NCBI GenBank assembly: GCA_013397435.1
Contig: VZRG01001956.1
Location: forward strand, 65,732-129,731
Direction of reading: 5' to 3'
Source of the DNA: Erythrocercus mccallii
Lineage: Eukaryota; Chordata; Aves; Passeriformes; Dicruridae
DNA: 64,000 nucleotides
Below are positions 12,701 to 26,841 of the stretch, in pieces. Numbering within the stretch: the stretch's first letter is position 1; every line of letters begins with the position of its first letter. The notes beneath the pieces were generated by a model. That model was not told the DNA's origin. It did no database searches and saw nothing but the letters and a program-made list of their open reading frames with translations. The translations under genes were made by a program, and so were the position numbers.

Positions 12701-15700
12701 ACAGGAAATGTGTCAAACTCTCCTGCGTTGGTTTTTTTCACTGAAAACCCCATAAATTTTTAAGGGCATGTCAATGGGAAGGTTTCCTTTAGAAAACATG
12801 CAAGTCCTGATGAAGTTTAAGGACATCCTCCTCCAGTGTTAGGGATGGCATTTTAACAGGACTCCACGGGCACTTCCCACTTATTTTCAGTCACGTTGTT
12901 TCATTCTACCTGAGAATGATCATTTGTCAAAATTATGACAGTTTCTGCAAAAAAAACAACTAGTAGGACGTTCAATAGTAATTACAGAGTATTCAAATGT
13001 TTGCCTCAGTTGGAATAATTATTTCTTCTCTATTAGGTTTTCTAGATGCTCCTGTGAAAGTGCTTTTAGCTCTGTTGTATCCAATGGGATGTGCAGTAGG
13101 GAAGCATCACCTCCTCACTTTTTTCGTGTAGGAAAGTTTCATGTGACACTGAATGGATTTTTCTTCCTGATGACCAAGGGGAAATAATTTGTTTCTAAAT
13201 ATCCCTACCTGCAGAAAACAATGTCTTCTTTGTTTTGAGTTCCCTGGGTTTTGTGATTTAGCTCTGAACCTTGACTTCATGGGTGAGCGATTTCATATCT
13301 AAATTACTCACTCTGCATCTGCAAACTTTGCTTATGCCATTTATTGCAGGAATTTGAAAGCAGTGAAAATCCCAACTATCCCTGTAGACAGGGACAACAT
13401 ACATTGCATTAACCTCCTTTCCTCACTTTCATCTGTAGCCTTTGCAGCAGGAGCGTTTGGCAAAGCAGTGAATAAAGGACAAGAGGTGTAACTGTCACCA
13501 GGATGGGACTGGGGAAGCAGAATTTTGCAGGCAACACTTGGGAGGGCTGGGAATTTCCAGCAGTTGTGTCCCTGTGCCAAGTCTGAGAGGGGAGCTCGGA
13601 CTGCAGGCAGGCACAGGGAGAGATGAGATCACTGCAGTGCCCCAGCAGGAGCACGGCAGGTGAAACCACAACAGCAGCAGAGTAAGAGGTGCTTAAAACC
13701 CTCCCTCTTCCCTGTGATATGGACTATTAGGTACATAGAAAAGGTTTTGATTAAAACATTCAAAACCCCCTGAAGGGACTCAGGGACTCGTTTTGTTTTG
13801 AAACCCACCCTCAGTTCTTGGGCTCCTGTTGTAACTGAGGCATTCCAGTGCCTAACTTGCTTTTCAGGATGGAGCTTAAATACTCCTGCAGGGGCAGGTC
13901 AGGCAGTCATGCAGCCCTGGGGGTCCAGCCCGTGATGGGTGGGACATGCCCCAAAGTGTCACACTGAAGCACATTGCTCGGCTGCTGTGCTCCCTCTGCC
14001 CTGACAAACATCCTCCAGCCTCACTGCTCCACCCTCAGCAGCTCCAGCTTCCTTTCCCTTGGTGGCCATGAGAATGACACAGTTTCTGAGAGCCTTTCAT
14101 CCTTCGGAGGCTCCTGAGCCTGTGTAAACCTCAACATTAGCATTTAAAGTTAATTCTCCTGTTACTAACTCAGCCCATCACTCTGCTCCCCAGCAGCTGC
14201 CCAATGGAACAACCATTCTCTTTGGCACAGAATTTTGATGGATGAAGGGAAAGCATTTAATTTTGACACTTGACTGACAGAAAGTGTCCCTGCTAATTAT
14301 GGCCAAAAGACAGAAGAGAGGAAATTGATAATACAGTTCCATCAACTAACTTTGGTGTCATATTGAGGGTGACTGGAAACCACACAGTACAAGAGATTTA
14401 TTTACTTTGTTTCTTATAAAGTCACGGTGAGATCAGCACCAAGTCTGCTCAATTTCAATACCAGTGCAAAATACTGCGTTGTGTAAATAAGAAGCAAGCC
14501 CTGAATAGCTCCAGCTGCATAGAGGCCACCCCAGCTCTCTCCAGTGGAAATTCAAGGCCTTTGATGGACTTCATCCTTATCAGTGCCAACACATCAGAAT
14601 GACGTGTCTTTCCTCTGAGTTGCTTTTTCTCAGTTTCTCACAATGATTTCAGAAGGCCAACCTGACACGGGGCTGCATCAGCAACACGTGGGTGAAATGC
14701 TGGGCTCCAGGCACCTGAGGGGCTTCTCTGCCAGCTTGGGGAAGGGAAAAGGGAAAAGCACAGGGAAACCTGAGCATAAGGAGGACCCCTGGTCTTTAGA
14801 AACCCCATCTCCATCTCCACTGTCCAGCATTTTCCACTGTCCAGCACTTTCCTTCCACCCACACATCAGAAATAAGGAAGAGGAGCTACGTTGCTTGCCT
14901 GACGTCAGATCCAGAGCAAACCCTGGGACAAACACCATCCCTGCAAACCAATTCTCATCAAGCCTAGAAGGACTCAGTGCAGGCTTCCTTGGCTCTCCCA
15001 TACAAATGTCAGACCAAGAGAGGCTGGTGGCTCAAGGAAACTCCCACAACAGAAGCATCTGGTTTCATCCCTATGGATTTCTGCACCCCATTAAATAAAA
15101 AACGACCCCAAACTTGTTTCCTGCCTCCCTGCTGAGGCTGAGATCCCTCACCTGAGCATCGCTCTCTGCTCTTCTTTCCAGGTTTGCCATGGCAACGAGA
15201 AAACTGCATATTACCAGTGTAAAACAGATGGGCTGTGCTTTTAAATTGTCTCTGTGTATCTAGCCAGGTGATGATATCTCCTGGATACGAGGCATTTAGG
15301 ACCAGGAATACGCTGCAGCACAGCCAGCCCCAGACAGCAAACACGTAATGGACTGCAGGCACCTGCCAAGGGCACGAGGGGGTTCATGACTTCAGAAAAT
15401 GAGGGCTAAAGTGGGTAGAAAACAGGGGAAATTGGATTCCCACTTCATTTTGCCGAGGGCTGAGCCAGGCAAGCTGAGAGCAGAGCACACCCTGCTCTGG
15501 ACAAGCCAAGAGGCTGAAACATGAGCGTTTCCATCAGGGAGGAACTCGCCCAACTGCAAAAGGACCTTGCGAGCCAAGCCAGGGTTTCTTAGCAACAGCA
15601 TCGAATACAGGGCCATTAACTCCGAATTCCTCCCCGCTAAATCCCAGCTAGGAAAACCTTCAGACGCTTAGTGATAGCTGGAGTTGAAACGTGTTTTGTT

Positions 15701-18700
15701 CAGTCCGATAAAAGGGGAAATCAAAGGCAGCCAGCGGAAAGCAAAGACGATAAATGACGGCATTTTGGGGAGTTTTCTCTGGATATCCCAGGTGCTGGAC
15801 CTGCAGCTGGTTTGTAATTAGGCTATGGAGTGCAGGTCTACGACTGCCTCAGCTGGAGCTGCTCTTGCTGTTCTGCTCTTGCTGCTCTGCTGGAGGATTG
15901 GTTGGGCCAAGAAGGCAACTAAAAAGCAGCTCATAAAACAGACACAAAATACACAACACAGATAAAAGACTCAGAGGGCGAGCAGTGAGTCACGTATTAC
16001 AGCAGTTTGATTTTCTCTGGCAAAGTGCTTCGTATTTGTGGGGCTCCGTTGACTCATTTCACACTGTCACTACTCCTGATTTAGTGGTGGCACAGCAGCT
16101 CAAACAACAGCGAGAGCAGAGCAGGTGACCAGCAGGCTCCTCCTGCTCCCCTTGGAACACCATTTGCAATATTTCTGTTCTGATTGCAGCAGAAAGCAAC
16201 GGTGACTTTATTTCACCCCTAAGTAGCTCCTTATTTTCTCACAGCCCCACAGCCTGAGCAGCTCCGGTTTGGCTTTGGAAAGCTGCAGCTTAAATGCAGC
16301 TGAATTAAAACTGAAAATGCCATCGTGAGAATCAAAGTGTGTACTTTTACTACATTTCAAAGACAATTTTAAGACACTCTCGGGGAGGTGGGAGACAGAC
16401 TCTGTTTGAACCATCCCAGAGTTGGAATGTGTGGAGCTGGTGACACTGTGCTCGCACAGAATGCACAAACACACACAGGGGATCTCTCTGCAGTATTTTA
16501 AACATCACATTTTCACAGCCTAGTCAGACTACACGTATTCTTCGTGTTTCTCATTAAAAGGGCCTTTTTGCTGCTGATCATTGAGTTACCACCAGAGCTT
16601 ATGAAGTTAACGTGAGAAAAAGGCAAGATGAGTACATTTGTAGGGTCTCTCAGGGCACTGGAAAGTTCCCTCCCTTTAAAAGTTCAGCTCATTTTGGGTT
16701 GTCTGTTTGCATTAATTTTTATGACTCAGCTCTTGCTCTTCCTCTGAGACAACAGGGAAACCTGTCCCAGACTGAGTTTTCATCCAGCCTGTGACACACA
16801 GATGTCACTTTTATCCTGAGACAAAGATGCCTTATAAAATATTGCTGTGATTTTGATTCATTTCTCTGTATTGATACCTTTCAAAGTAAGCAGCTAAAAA
16901 TTACACTTCAAAATACTCCCACTGGTATTTTGACAAGAATAAAGGATAGATTTAAATCTACCAAATAACACACAGCAGAGAAGTAGCTATGGTCAAGAAG
17001 TAATTTGCTGGCACAATCTACAGCACCATCTGCCTAAAGCATATTTAGGTGCCAATTACAGTGCTCAGGTCCACTGGATCCACCAGGTCCGTTCCTCAGC
17101 TGCAGAGCAAATCCTTCCAATCCCTTTGTAATTTGCATGAGAAGTCAGGATGATAAACTCCTTAATAATGCCAGCAGATAGCACGCACGGAGCCAGAGGA
17201 GATACAGGTTTCTTTAATGAAAAGAACATGAGGTTTATCATGTTTTTGCTATTAAACTCTGACGAGATTAGGCTAATGAAAAGCCAAAACAGCCTCCCTC
17301 CCCGCAGGATCGCTCCTCAGCCTCAGAAATGTTTGCAGTGAGAACATCAGCCATCATCTCATGGGTTTTCCTCCTCGTGTGACAAGCGTGGCGCTGCCAC
17401 CACCAGCACCAATTAACACTGAGGGGTGAGACCTCAATCTTTTGGCTTCTTTCACAGCCTCCTCTTGTTGCTCTTTGTGATGACTTTTATTTCTATGTTA
17501 AAAATAAATAATTATAATTTAAATATAAATAGGTATAAAGGAGAACTGCACACCTAAGGCTGATTTTTTGCAACATCTTAAACCCCTCAACAGCTCCCAT
17601 CCTGGGAAGAGCTTTCATTAGTGCATATTTCCATAGCAAGATGAAAGAAGTGTGTGAGGTTAAAGTTTTCCCTGGAAAAGAAGATGATCTCCAGCTGTTA
17701 ATGCCATTATGTTCCTATTCATTAGCATCTCTGGAAGCTGACAAATATGTTCTTAATGACATTTTTTTCCCCCTTAATGCTTTTTAAAGTGTTTTTCCCT
17801 TACTGCAGTGCTAATAAGGTGTAAAAAGTCCTGTCCTGAAACCATTCACGCTCTGCTCACCAACTCACGCTCTGCTGCGATTTTAATGGGAAAATTTTCT
17901 AACAAATGCAAATTAAACAAAGTATTTAGTGGTACTCAGAGTCAACACGTTCTCACATTAAAACTTTCCCCAACCTATTTAGTCAAGATTTAACTTTCAG
18001 TGTGGTTTAAATAAAAATGTAGAGGCAAGTTTCAGTAAGAACTTTGCTTGTATCCAGGTAGTTTTCACTGCCATAACTCAGCTGGTAAAGGCTCTCTCTA
18101 TGTGTGTGTGTGTGTTTATAAATATATATAAAATAAAACCAACTGTACTGGCTGCAGCACTATTGGCCATGTGGAACAGCATTCAAATGGAAGCAACTCT
18201 ATTTAATATTTCTTCTGCATTGAGTTGCAAAAGAATCAATTACATAAATGTGCTTCAAAGGTATCCACCAAATACTGCATTTTCCTCTGCCGTTCTCTAG
18301 TAAATCAATGATCTCAGAATTGAAATAAATCTTTTTGTACATTTTGGACAGTTTTATAATTTAGAGGCATATCCAGCAGCAAAGCCTCGTATCAACGCAG
18401 CTGTTTGGGGAAGATGGATGTTAGCACAATGTCAAATCTAATCAGGAACGACACGCTGCAGTTATTTGATTCTGCTTATCAAAATTATTTATCTCCAATT
18501 GTTACTTTTTGCAGAATGCTGTAAGGTGGAACATTTGTCAGTACTATCAGCGAGGGAGAAGCGTGATTACACAAATTTCTCCACCTCCGGACTATTCAAG
18601 CGAGTGCTTATTTTAATTCTTTGTAAGTACAGCATTTGAAAGCACATTTAAGTGTTTTGCTGAAGTGGGTTCTGGATAGTGATAAATGAATCATTACGAG

Positions 18701-21700
18701 GACAAATTACCCAAACTGGGTCATAATCGACCACGCCATGAGAACTCCAGAAGTGCAGTGGGGAAGCAGTGAGTGACTCACCCAGAGATAACAGGGAAGA
18801 GACTGATTCGTGCAAATGAATACAAAGGGCAGATGTGAAGCTATTCAGAATATAATTTGAAGAGTACACAGGCCTCCCTGACCTCGAACGGGTCTTGAAA
18901 GGGTTTGAGGAAGTCTAGGAAATACAAAGGTTACCTATCCCCGCTTTGCAAAGCGTGTGTGTGCTTGGCATGAAATGGGCTGGCAACTGGGGCACAGCAG
19001 CCTGGCTGGGAAATGTCCCAGGGACCACCAGGCAGGGCTCTGTCTTTGGGAGAAAGGTGTAGGCAGGTGGGAACAGGGCATCTGCATCAATACTAATGAT
19101 TGCAATAAAAACAAACACCCCTTGCTTAGCACATGAGCTCCAGGGGAGGATTCCCCGTCCTGTGCATCTTCAAGGCCCCCAGCAGGAGGGAAACAAAAGG
19201 TAAGAACACAAAACAGCAGTGCAGATGCTCCTTATGCCAGTTATTCCCATAGTCTAAATCATTTTAAGGAAAAGAAGAAGCCATTCAAATGAGGCTTTTT
19301 ATGAAAAAATGATCCACCTTTTATATAACCTGCAGGACAGACCACACTGCAGCTCCCCTTACTGCCCCTGGGTTTGGCCATCCGTGGATCTGTGATACCA
19401 AACAGGACAACCCTCTGCCCTGCTCCTGCACTGAAATCTCCCTGACTCCTGGCAGACTTTCATTTGGGCTGCTTTTCAGCAAAGGAAAACTACAAGAGCA
19501 TCCACTCCCTCCCTCCCTGCTCAGATCTCAGGCCAAGGTAATCCTGCTTCACTTGGGAAGGGGAAAGCAAGAGGAAAAGCATCATCCTGGCTGCACACCT
19601 TTGGGTTGGATATCTGCCTGATGGGTGAGGGCCTTTGCTGGCTTCACACAAAGCCCAGATGTGCCAACCCCCACATCTGGCTCCTGCTGATGGACAGCAG
19701 GGTTTGGAAAAGCTTTGCACAGCCCCAAGGGAGGCTGGAGGAGGATGTTGTCACAATAACCTGCAGAAATAAAACAGAGCAGCAGCTCCAGAGACAAAGC
19801 CTTTCATCCCAGCCCATCCCTAATAACACGTAGAGATGACACAAAGTTTCAGACAGAGGAATTAATTACTCTGTTACCCAGCTCCATTTAATGTGGCCGT
19901 TGCTTTCTGTTGATAAGGAGCAAACAATAAGATTTTGCCTTTCTTGAGGAAGCCTCCAGCCTGTTTTCCTCTGGTTCCTCCTACATGTTGCTTTTACTCC
20001 AACAGAAGTATCTGATATTTGATGGGGTAAAATAATAAACATGAGATGAAAAAGGAGGAGGACAGCCTTTTGGCTGAAAATCTGAGACTGTAGCTCCATT
20101 GTTCTTCCAACTTTATCATCTGAAGTTGCCTCAAATGAAAAAAAGAAAGGCAGGAGAAGTGATGAATTCATAAAAAGCACTACAATGGGCTTAATCCAAA
20201 TTCAGGTTCCTTTTATACTGAGTATCACCAATTTCTGCTATTTTCCCCAAGTTGCTTACATAAATTCTCATATGTTTTAATTAAATATGAGACTTCCATG
20301 TGGCACTGAGATGGGAAAATATAATAGGTGAAATATTCTCCTCTGGTTAAGCTGGTGCAAACCCAGAGATTATTTCTCGATTGGTGGGTTATGATTTTCC
20401 AGGATACATTGCAGGGTGCAAGGTGTGGGATATTATATTATAATTTCAGGCAATGCATTCCATACTAACTCCTACACCTTTTCAGGTCAAACAAGCTCAA
20501 GCAGCCTAAAATTGCATTATCATTAATGCATTTTTGTGCATAAGAAATTAAAGATAATTGGAGGGATTTTCATTTTAAACAAAGGGCTGCCAACCTGGAA
20601 GGGAAATAAAAAAAGAAATTCAGCTCTGAATTAACATTTGCGTTGGCCAAGGACTGACCTCTTCATCTGCCAAGGCTGCTGTGTGTAACAATGAGCAAAG
20701 AACAGGCACATAGGAATTATTCATGGAAGGATCTTTAAGGGGAGGGGGAGAGGTACTTTCTTATAACTTCACGCTTTGATCATTAAATTTCAACAGAAAC
20801 GAATAAATGAGCACAGGTGGAGCTGAGCAGCAGTTCTGGGGGGGAAGACATAATTTTGGAAGGCAGTTTTGGAAGGCAGGACATTTTGCATCTGGAAAGA
20901 AGAGGAGAGGACCCGTTCAGACCAGAGATCAACAAAGCTCCAGCGGCAGCAGGGCAGACTGTGCTGCTGTTTCCCAAACAAGAGGGCAAGGCTCCTCCTG
21001 GAAATTCCCCTGGGGAGGGGTTTATTGGAATTGGCTCCAGCCAGATTTAGGACTCAGGATAGCACAGGTGCCGAGACCAGCCTGCAAAGCTGATTCATTA
21101 CCAGGTATTTCACCCTGTGTGTACCATTTAGAGGTCAGTGACCCATTCAGAGGGAATATTAAATTAGTGCACACACACTGCCCACGCTGCTGCTCTCCCA
21201 GTCCACAAACCCAATCACTGGTGCCTGGGAATCAGCTCCCCAATCTTCACCATCGCCATGGAGGGGATAGGACTGGATAGGACTGGATCAACCCACATTT
21301 AAGTCCATCAGCTGTCCCCAGCACAAAGGAGAGGAGCTCACGGGTGTGTGTTTCTCCTTTAAACTGTTTGAGCCTCACTCGGTGCCTGTGGAGATATTTG
21401 TGGCTGAGCCTGTGGTGGATTGACTGCCCAGTCCCCTTTCTGCAGAGGATGTGCTGCCCTTTGGAGTAAGAGATCAGGAACAGTCTCCTCCATCTCCCTG
21501 CCACGCACACAGAATGCAAGGAAAGAACAGCTGGCACTCGCAGCAATGTCACCTCTTCCTTTCTGCATTGTTGGGCTCTGGGGGTCACCTCCCTCCTTCA
21601 ATTTCTCATTCTGTAACCTCTTGACCCCTTGGAAATAAAAGAAACAAAGCCTTAACATCCAGGCATGGAGAGAACACCGAGCTCAGAGGGAATAGGGAGG

Positions 21701-24700
21701 AATAGGAACTGACAGAGATGAGCATCTTCTCCAAGAAGGAACCAGCTTCATAAAAGTTCAGGGGTGCGGGGCAGGTTCCCCCCACCAGAACTGCCCGGCA
21801 GCTCCTGCAGGGAGGATCCCCCACATTCAGGATGGGTTCAGCTGGGGATCACCCCCAGAAGAGGAGCAGTGACATTCCTACGTGAATCACCTCAAAATTC
21901 AGAGGAACCAGAGTGGACTGCTCCAGACAGCCCCTTCCCCTGCCTTCCGATGTCGTGGTGGGGTAGGCAGCGTACAGTAAAAATCAAAGAATAAAATAAA
22001 GTTCAGGGAAATTTTGTGCTGCTACTCGGCACGTTCTTGTGTTATTTTTGTGAAAATTGTGGATTTGGCTCTGTGTGTATCTCTAACACCCATTTCCACT
22101 CAGAAGGGTGTTTTTCTTGACCATGTTTCTTGATGGCTGGGATATTTTCGTGCCCAAGCGCATTGTTTTGCTAACGTGTTCCTTGCCAAATTGAGTGAGT
22201 TTGCTCTGAGCTTCAACCCTTCAAGTCATGCTTTCTGTTAATTTTTCTCACAAGCCTTTCTGCTAACAGCATTCTTCAGTCTCCTAATAAATCACATCTA
22301 TTAAATAGCAGTAAGAAAGGAACCCACTTTAGGTTCCTAAACACCTCCTCTAACAGTGAGAGCAAGCAGACGCCCAGAATCCTGTTTCTTTTACTTTTAC
22401 AAACAACATACCAAAGGCCTGACACCTTTTTATAGCATCAGTGTGACCTCCCTCACTTCCCCCAAGGAGTGACTTCATCCCCAAGCAATGCCGGGGGCTG
22501 TGGATGCTCCGAGCACGAGGCTTTTGCAGTGCATTAAAATGTAATATTCCACGGGTTCTGATTTATGGGCTGTCACTTAGGGCAAAGCATCATCTTAATT
22601 GGCTGCTCCTTTCCAGCTACTTGGGTTGTTTGGGAGATGAGAAATTTTTGCACCCACCATAAATTTTCATGGAGAGACGAGTCTTTGAAAGGCAAAGGAG
22701 TTAAAAATGTAAAAATGAAGCAGCCAGAGCTGCATCTCTAACGGCCTCTCTGTGAAACGCATGAGAATGTATCATAGGAAATAATGATGCGTTTTTCTTT
22801 GCCTGATTTGCAAGTTCCAGGGCTTTCCCTGATGGAATCAACCCTACGAGTTCATAGGAAAATCAAACCCACACCTCTGCAGCAGCCCCAAGGAGCTCAG
22901 TGACAGCAGAAGATCTCCAAAAGCTTCTTGGTCACAGAGATTATTGGCTAATTACAAAAATCCACAACAGATCCACTGACAAATTTTAAAAAAGCTTCAA
23001 CGTTGGACTTGCCTCACGTCTGACAAGGAACATGTCACCTTCATAAGATCCTAAAAAACCTTAAATCAGACAGAAATATTGTGTGTGCTGGCAGTGTCCT
23101 CCTTGAGGAGACTTAAATCTTCTTCAGCCACATGGATTTTCAGTTAAAAACTATAGATCTGAAATGACAAACCCTGTCTGGATCAAAGGAATGCTTGTCC
23201 AACATGAGCAGAATGGAGTTCATTGTACAGACGATGGGCCCATGAGTCAATTACAGGGCTGTTAATTACAGATTGGTGCTCAAAACCCATTTCCAACCCA
23301 TCCTGTGGATAAATTACGTAGGTTGTGTTTTCCATGACCTTTCAACCCTCCTCCTTCTCAAGACAGAATTTTTCTGTATCTGCACAATGCCCACCATCAC
23401 TCACCTGGAGTGACTCTCGCGGCTGAGCCTCGCCGGGCTGAGCCCGTCGGTTCTTGGGGTAAAAGAGCAGGAAATTGGGTTTGCTGTGGTGCCTTGGACA
23501 TCACCCCACTCCCAACACTCCTCTCACCACCACAGAGCTTCCGTTTGTTTTTTGCAGCCCTGCGGCACCTGGCTGAGCTGGAGGAGGCGTTTCTGGCTGG
23601 CTCTCCCTTGGCACATCGATTTCTCCACAGCGTTACCCCTCTGCCTTGTCCAATGACTTCGCGCAACACAAACATTTCTTTTGTATTGATTCAGCTTCCC
23701 TCTTGGACTATTTGATTTTTTTTTGTTGGGTTGCTTAATCCTTACAATATTGATATTTTTCAGGCTGGAGGCCAAATAAAACCTTTGGAGACACATGAAG
23801 TACATATTAAGAGTCTCATTGCCCAATAAATTAAAGGTACAAATTATACAACCAAATCTGATGAGCATGTCATTAGAGATGACACTTTTTGGCACCATGG
23901 TGCTTTAAAAAGGAGACTTATTTCCATTTATTCTTCCGTGGAATTTAAAATTCCAATCAGCAGAACCACAGAGGGGGATTATGTTACCTTGGACTGGAAT
24001 TCAATTGTATTTTTAATTCTATTGAAACTCCAGGCTTGCACAATAAAATAATTGTGTGTATTTGATTAGGATCTTAATGACATGTTTGCCTATTACTACA
24101 GCTGTTTTAAAACTTAAATAAGCTTTCTATCCCTTGGAAAATTCTGGGGGAAAAAAAAGATAGTATTTATAGTATTGAGCAGAAGTTTAAATTTAAAAGA
24201 CACTAAAGGGAATAGAACAATCCTGACACAAAGACGTGATTTTCTCAGCATTTTTGTCAAAGTCCTACTGAAAAAACAAAAATTGTCTGACACATACCAA
24301 AACTACACTTGACCTCTGAGACTTGTGGTGGTCAGTTTAATTAGTCCATTAAAAATTAAATGTTAATATCGGTTTGAGCAAGCTCACCCTTGGCTGTGTC
24401 TGGGAACGGTTTGGAGAGGTGGCAGACCTGGAAGCACCCTGTAAGGCCACACTTTCTGACAAGAAACAGCTTTTGGCCTGGCAGGCTGATCCCAAAGTAG
24501 TCTGTAAGACTGCTCTTATTTAGAGGCTCTTATTGGCCTCAGAGGGTGTCTTGGGGCTGCTTAACTGGAGCCCTTGACCCAGCAGAGCTCTGCTCTTCAG
24601 CACAGAGTGATGCCAGTGCACATGGCTGCTTCCTATGCAAAATTCATTGGAAACAAGGGAGAAATTAACTCCTTTCCTTCATTACTTTGTGTCTACTCGA

Positions 24701-26265
24701 ATGCTGCAAAAGTGCAAAATAAAGACGTGTGTTTGGAGGTCTGTGTGTGTGTGAATCTGCATCCTGAGATATCAGGGAGGAAATAACTAATATTAAAATG
24801 TATTTAGTATTTATTAAAATACTATTAAGGTTCTGCCTCAAGTCCTGGGACGCAGCAAACCTGGCACATGGCATCCCAGATAAAGTCAGTTTTTACACTG
24901 TCTCAAGACTAAAACATGTGGCTGTAGAGGGTCTATTCTACCTTTAAAACCCAAAGCTTTGGGAAAATTTGAGTTTACAACAGCTGAGGAAGCAAGTCCA
25001 GCACTATTTAGTCTCCTTTCCCCTGGGCTCTCAGCCCTGATGCAGGTAAAGCTCAGCTCACTGACACTGTGCCTTGGGTACCTAAAGGATCTCCTGTTCA
25101 GAGAGTATTTAATGGACTCATCATCAATTTTAAGAAGAAATACTGAGCAGTGCTTGCCAAAACTCAGGGTGGGAAGTGGTCATATAAATACCTACAACAA
25201 GGTCAGATGAATGTCCAAGTGCCCAGTCTCTAATTTCAGCAGATTTCAAGAAAGTGTAGCCTAAAAGTTAAGTCTCACTTGTAGAGGTGTTATATTCACA
25301 ACAACTCTATCATTTCTGAGGGCTCCTGCTCTTCTCTGACTTTCTCAGGTGAGCTCTCAATTCCTTTTCTCCATTCTAGCTTTAGAGACAGAGAAAGAAA
25401 ATCTAAATAAATGTGTTTTAAAAGCTTAGCAAAGATCCAGGGTCTCTCCTTGATCTGATGTGTAGATACATCAGTCATTGAGGTTTAATAACTCAGAATC
25501 TGTGGTAGACAGTATGTAAAGTCAGAGAAACCCAACAGACATAAATCCTCATCAAGTCAAACTGTCCTATTTTTTTTCTGCCACACAGAGTTTTGTTCAA
25601 AGCCTGAGGCTTTTCCTCACAACACAGCCTCAGCAAAGAAAATTGCTTCCTATATCCCCCTGTCTCTGCCATATCTCCAGACTTGTAATTTTTAACTATC
25701 CCTTCTAGCAAATAAGTCATCAGAAATGTAAGGAAGGATGTTCAAGAGCAGGTAATTCACACAGCAAAGTCTTCAGTACCACAACTCAAAAATGAGTTTA
25801 AAAACAGCAAACCCCAACCAGAATCAGTTCACAATCAACACCACAGTGATTCAGAATAATGCAATAAATAAACTGCCCCCAAACCAGTCACCCATCTTCC
25901 CTGTCCTCAGAAAAGCAAGGGAAGACACAAGGACAAACAGGGCTTGAACAGCAAAACAAGCTGGAACACCCACATTAATTCTAAGGGGATTAAGTAAAGC
26001 TCTCTCCTCCAGAGACTTCAGCAGAAAACTTCCCCAGGTTGGAGGGATACAGTATGAAAAGCAATTTCATTTCTTCCTTGGCATTTATAAGTAATAAAAG
26101 CAGCACTGGGCAGTTTCCAAAATCAACTGTAAGGTTTTGTAAGGATATTTCTGGGATATATGACCAGCACCCTCCTTTATCATTTATTTCTGCTGCTTTA
26201 GATCCCAGCCTGCAAAAACAACTGCAACAAGTATTTTAAAGTATTATAGCAAAGAAGTCCATTGC
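12701..26265. other. Long intronic stretch with little repeat content
   Basis: About 13.5 kb in which I recognise no CR1 or LTR. It holds only small simple repeats: a short TG run near 18101-18116, an AT-rich patch near 17500-17540 and a decamer repeat at 21262-21286. A stretch with locally raised CpG lies near 23405-23460. Low repeat density over this length may mean constrained noncoding sequence, but conservation cannot be judged from one genome. Confidence 0.4.
21262..21286 (+). repeat. Short decamer tandem repeat
   Basis: The unit GGATAGGACT is present about two and a half times without mismatches. Confidence 0.85.
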
Positions 26266-26387
26266 AAGGTCAGGCTGGATGGGGCTTGGAGCAACCTGAT
26301 CTAGTGGAAGGTGCTCCTGCCCATGGCAGGGGCTGGGACAAGGGGGAATTTATGTTCCCTTCCAGCCCAAACCATTCTATGATCCTG
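26266..26387 (+). mobile_element. CR1 LINE 3' fragment with tail
   Basis: Plus orientation. GGCTGGATGGGGCTTGGAGC through GTGGAAGGTGCTCCTGCCC to CCCAAACCATTCTATGATCC. It is a nearly standard 3' end, so fairly young or well kept. Confidence 0.9.
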
Positions 26388-26841
26388 AAACTTTTAATTC
26401 ATGTCCAGACAGGACTCCTCACACGGAGCAGAACCAGAAGCTATTCCCTCCATCTGAATTAACAGCAACAGATTAATCTCTAATATCTTTATTTTTTTTT
26501 TCCAGTGTGCTTTTAATGAAGCCATCACTGCAAATGTGGTCACCGTGATTACTGAAAATACACTCCCATGATGGGAGGACTGTTCCATGAACCCCCAGCT
26601 CTCACAGAGGTAATGAAAGCAGCAGGATGGACCTAAGCTCTCACCACCTAGATGTCTGATGGCTTTAACTGGCTTTAATTACAGTTTAATTGCAGATACA
26701 GTGAGCAGTACTTGAGACGGTCTATGGCTGGCAGATGTATTTATTCAGCTATTAACTATTAGAATTTAAATCTGTTCCATTTCCCAGATTGCTGGGATGT
26801 TAGGGAGAATTAAGCATACCATTAATAGCACCCAGTAGTAG

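Noticed and set aside
15009..15362. 118-codon minus-strand frame with a hydrophobic N-terminus (FAVWGWLCCSVFLVLNASY)
   Set aside because: Considered as a secreted or membrane protein exon, but no convincing acceptor-donor pair frames it and the downstream part is low-complexity basic sequence.
24370..24600. Possible further LTR or old repeat
   Set aside because: No paired TATA-like and polyadenylation signals or LTR-type ends could be identified.
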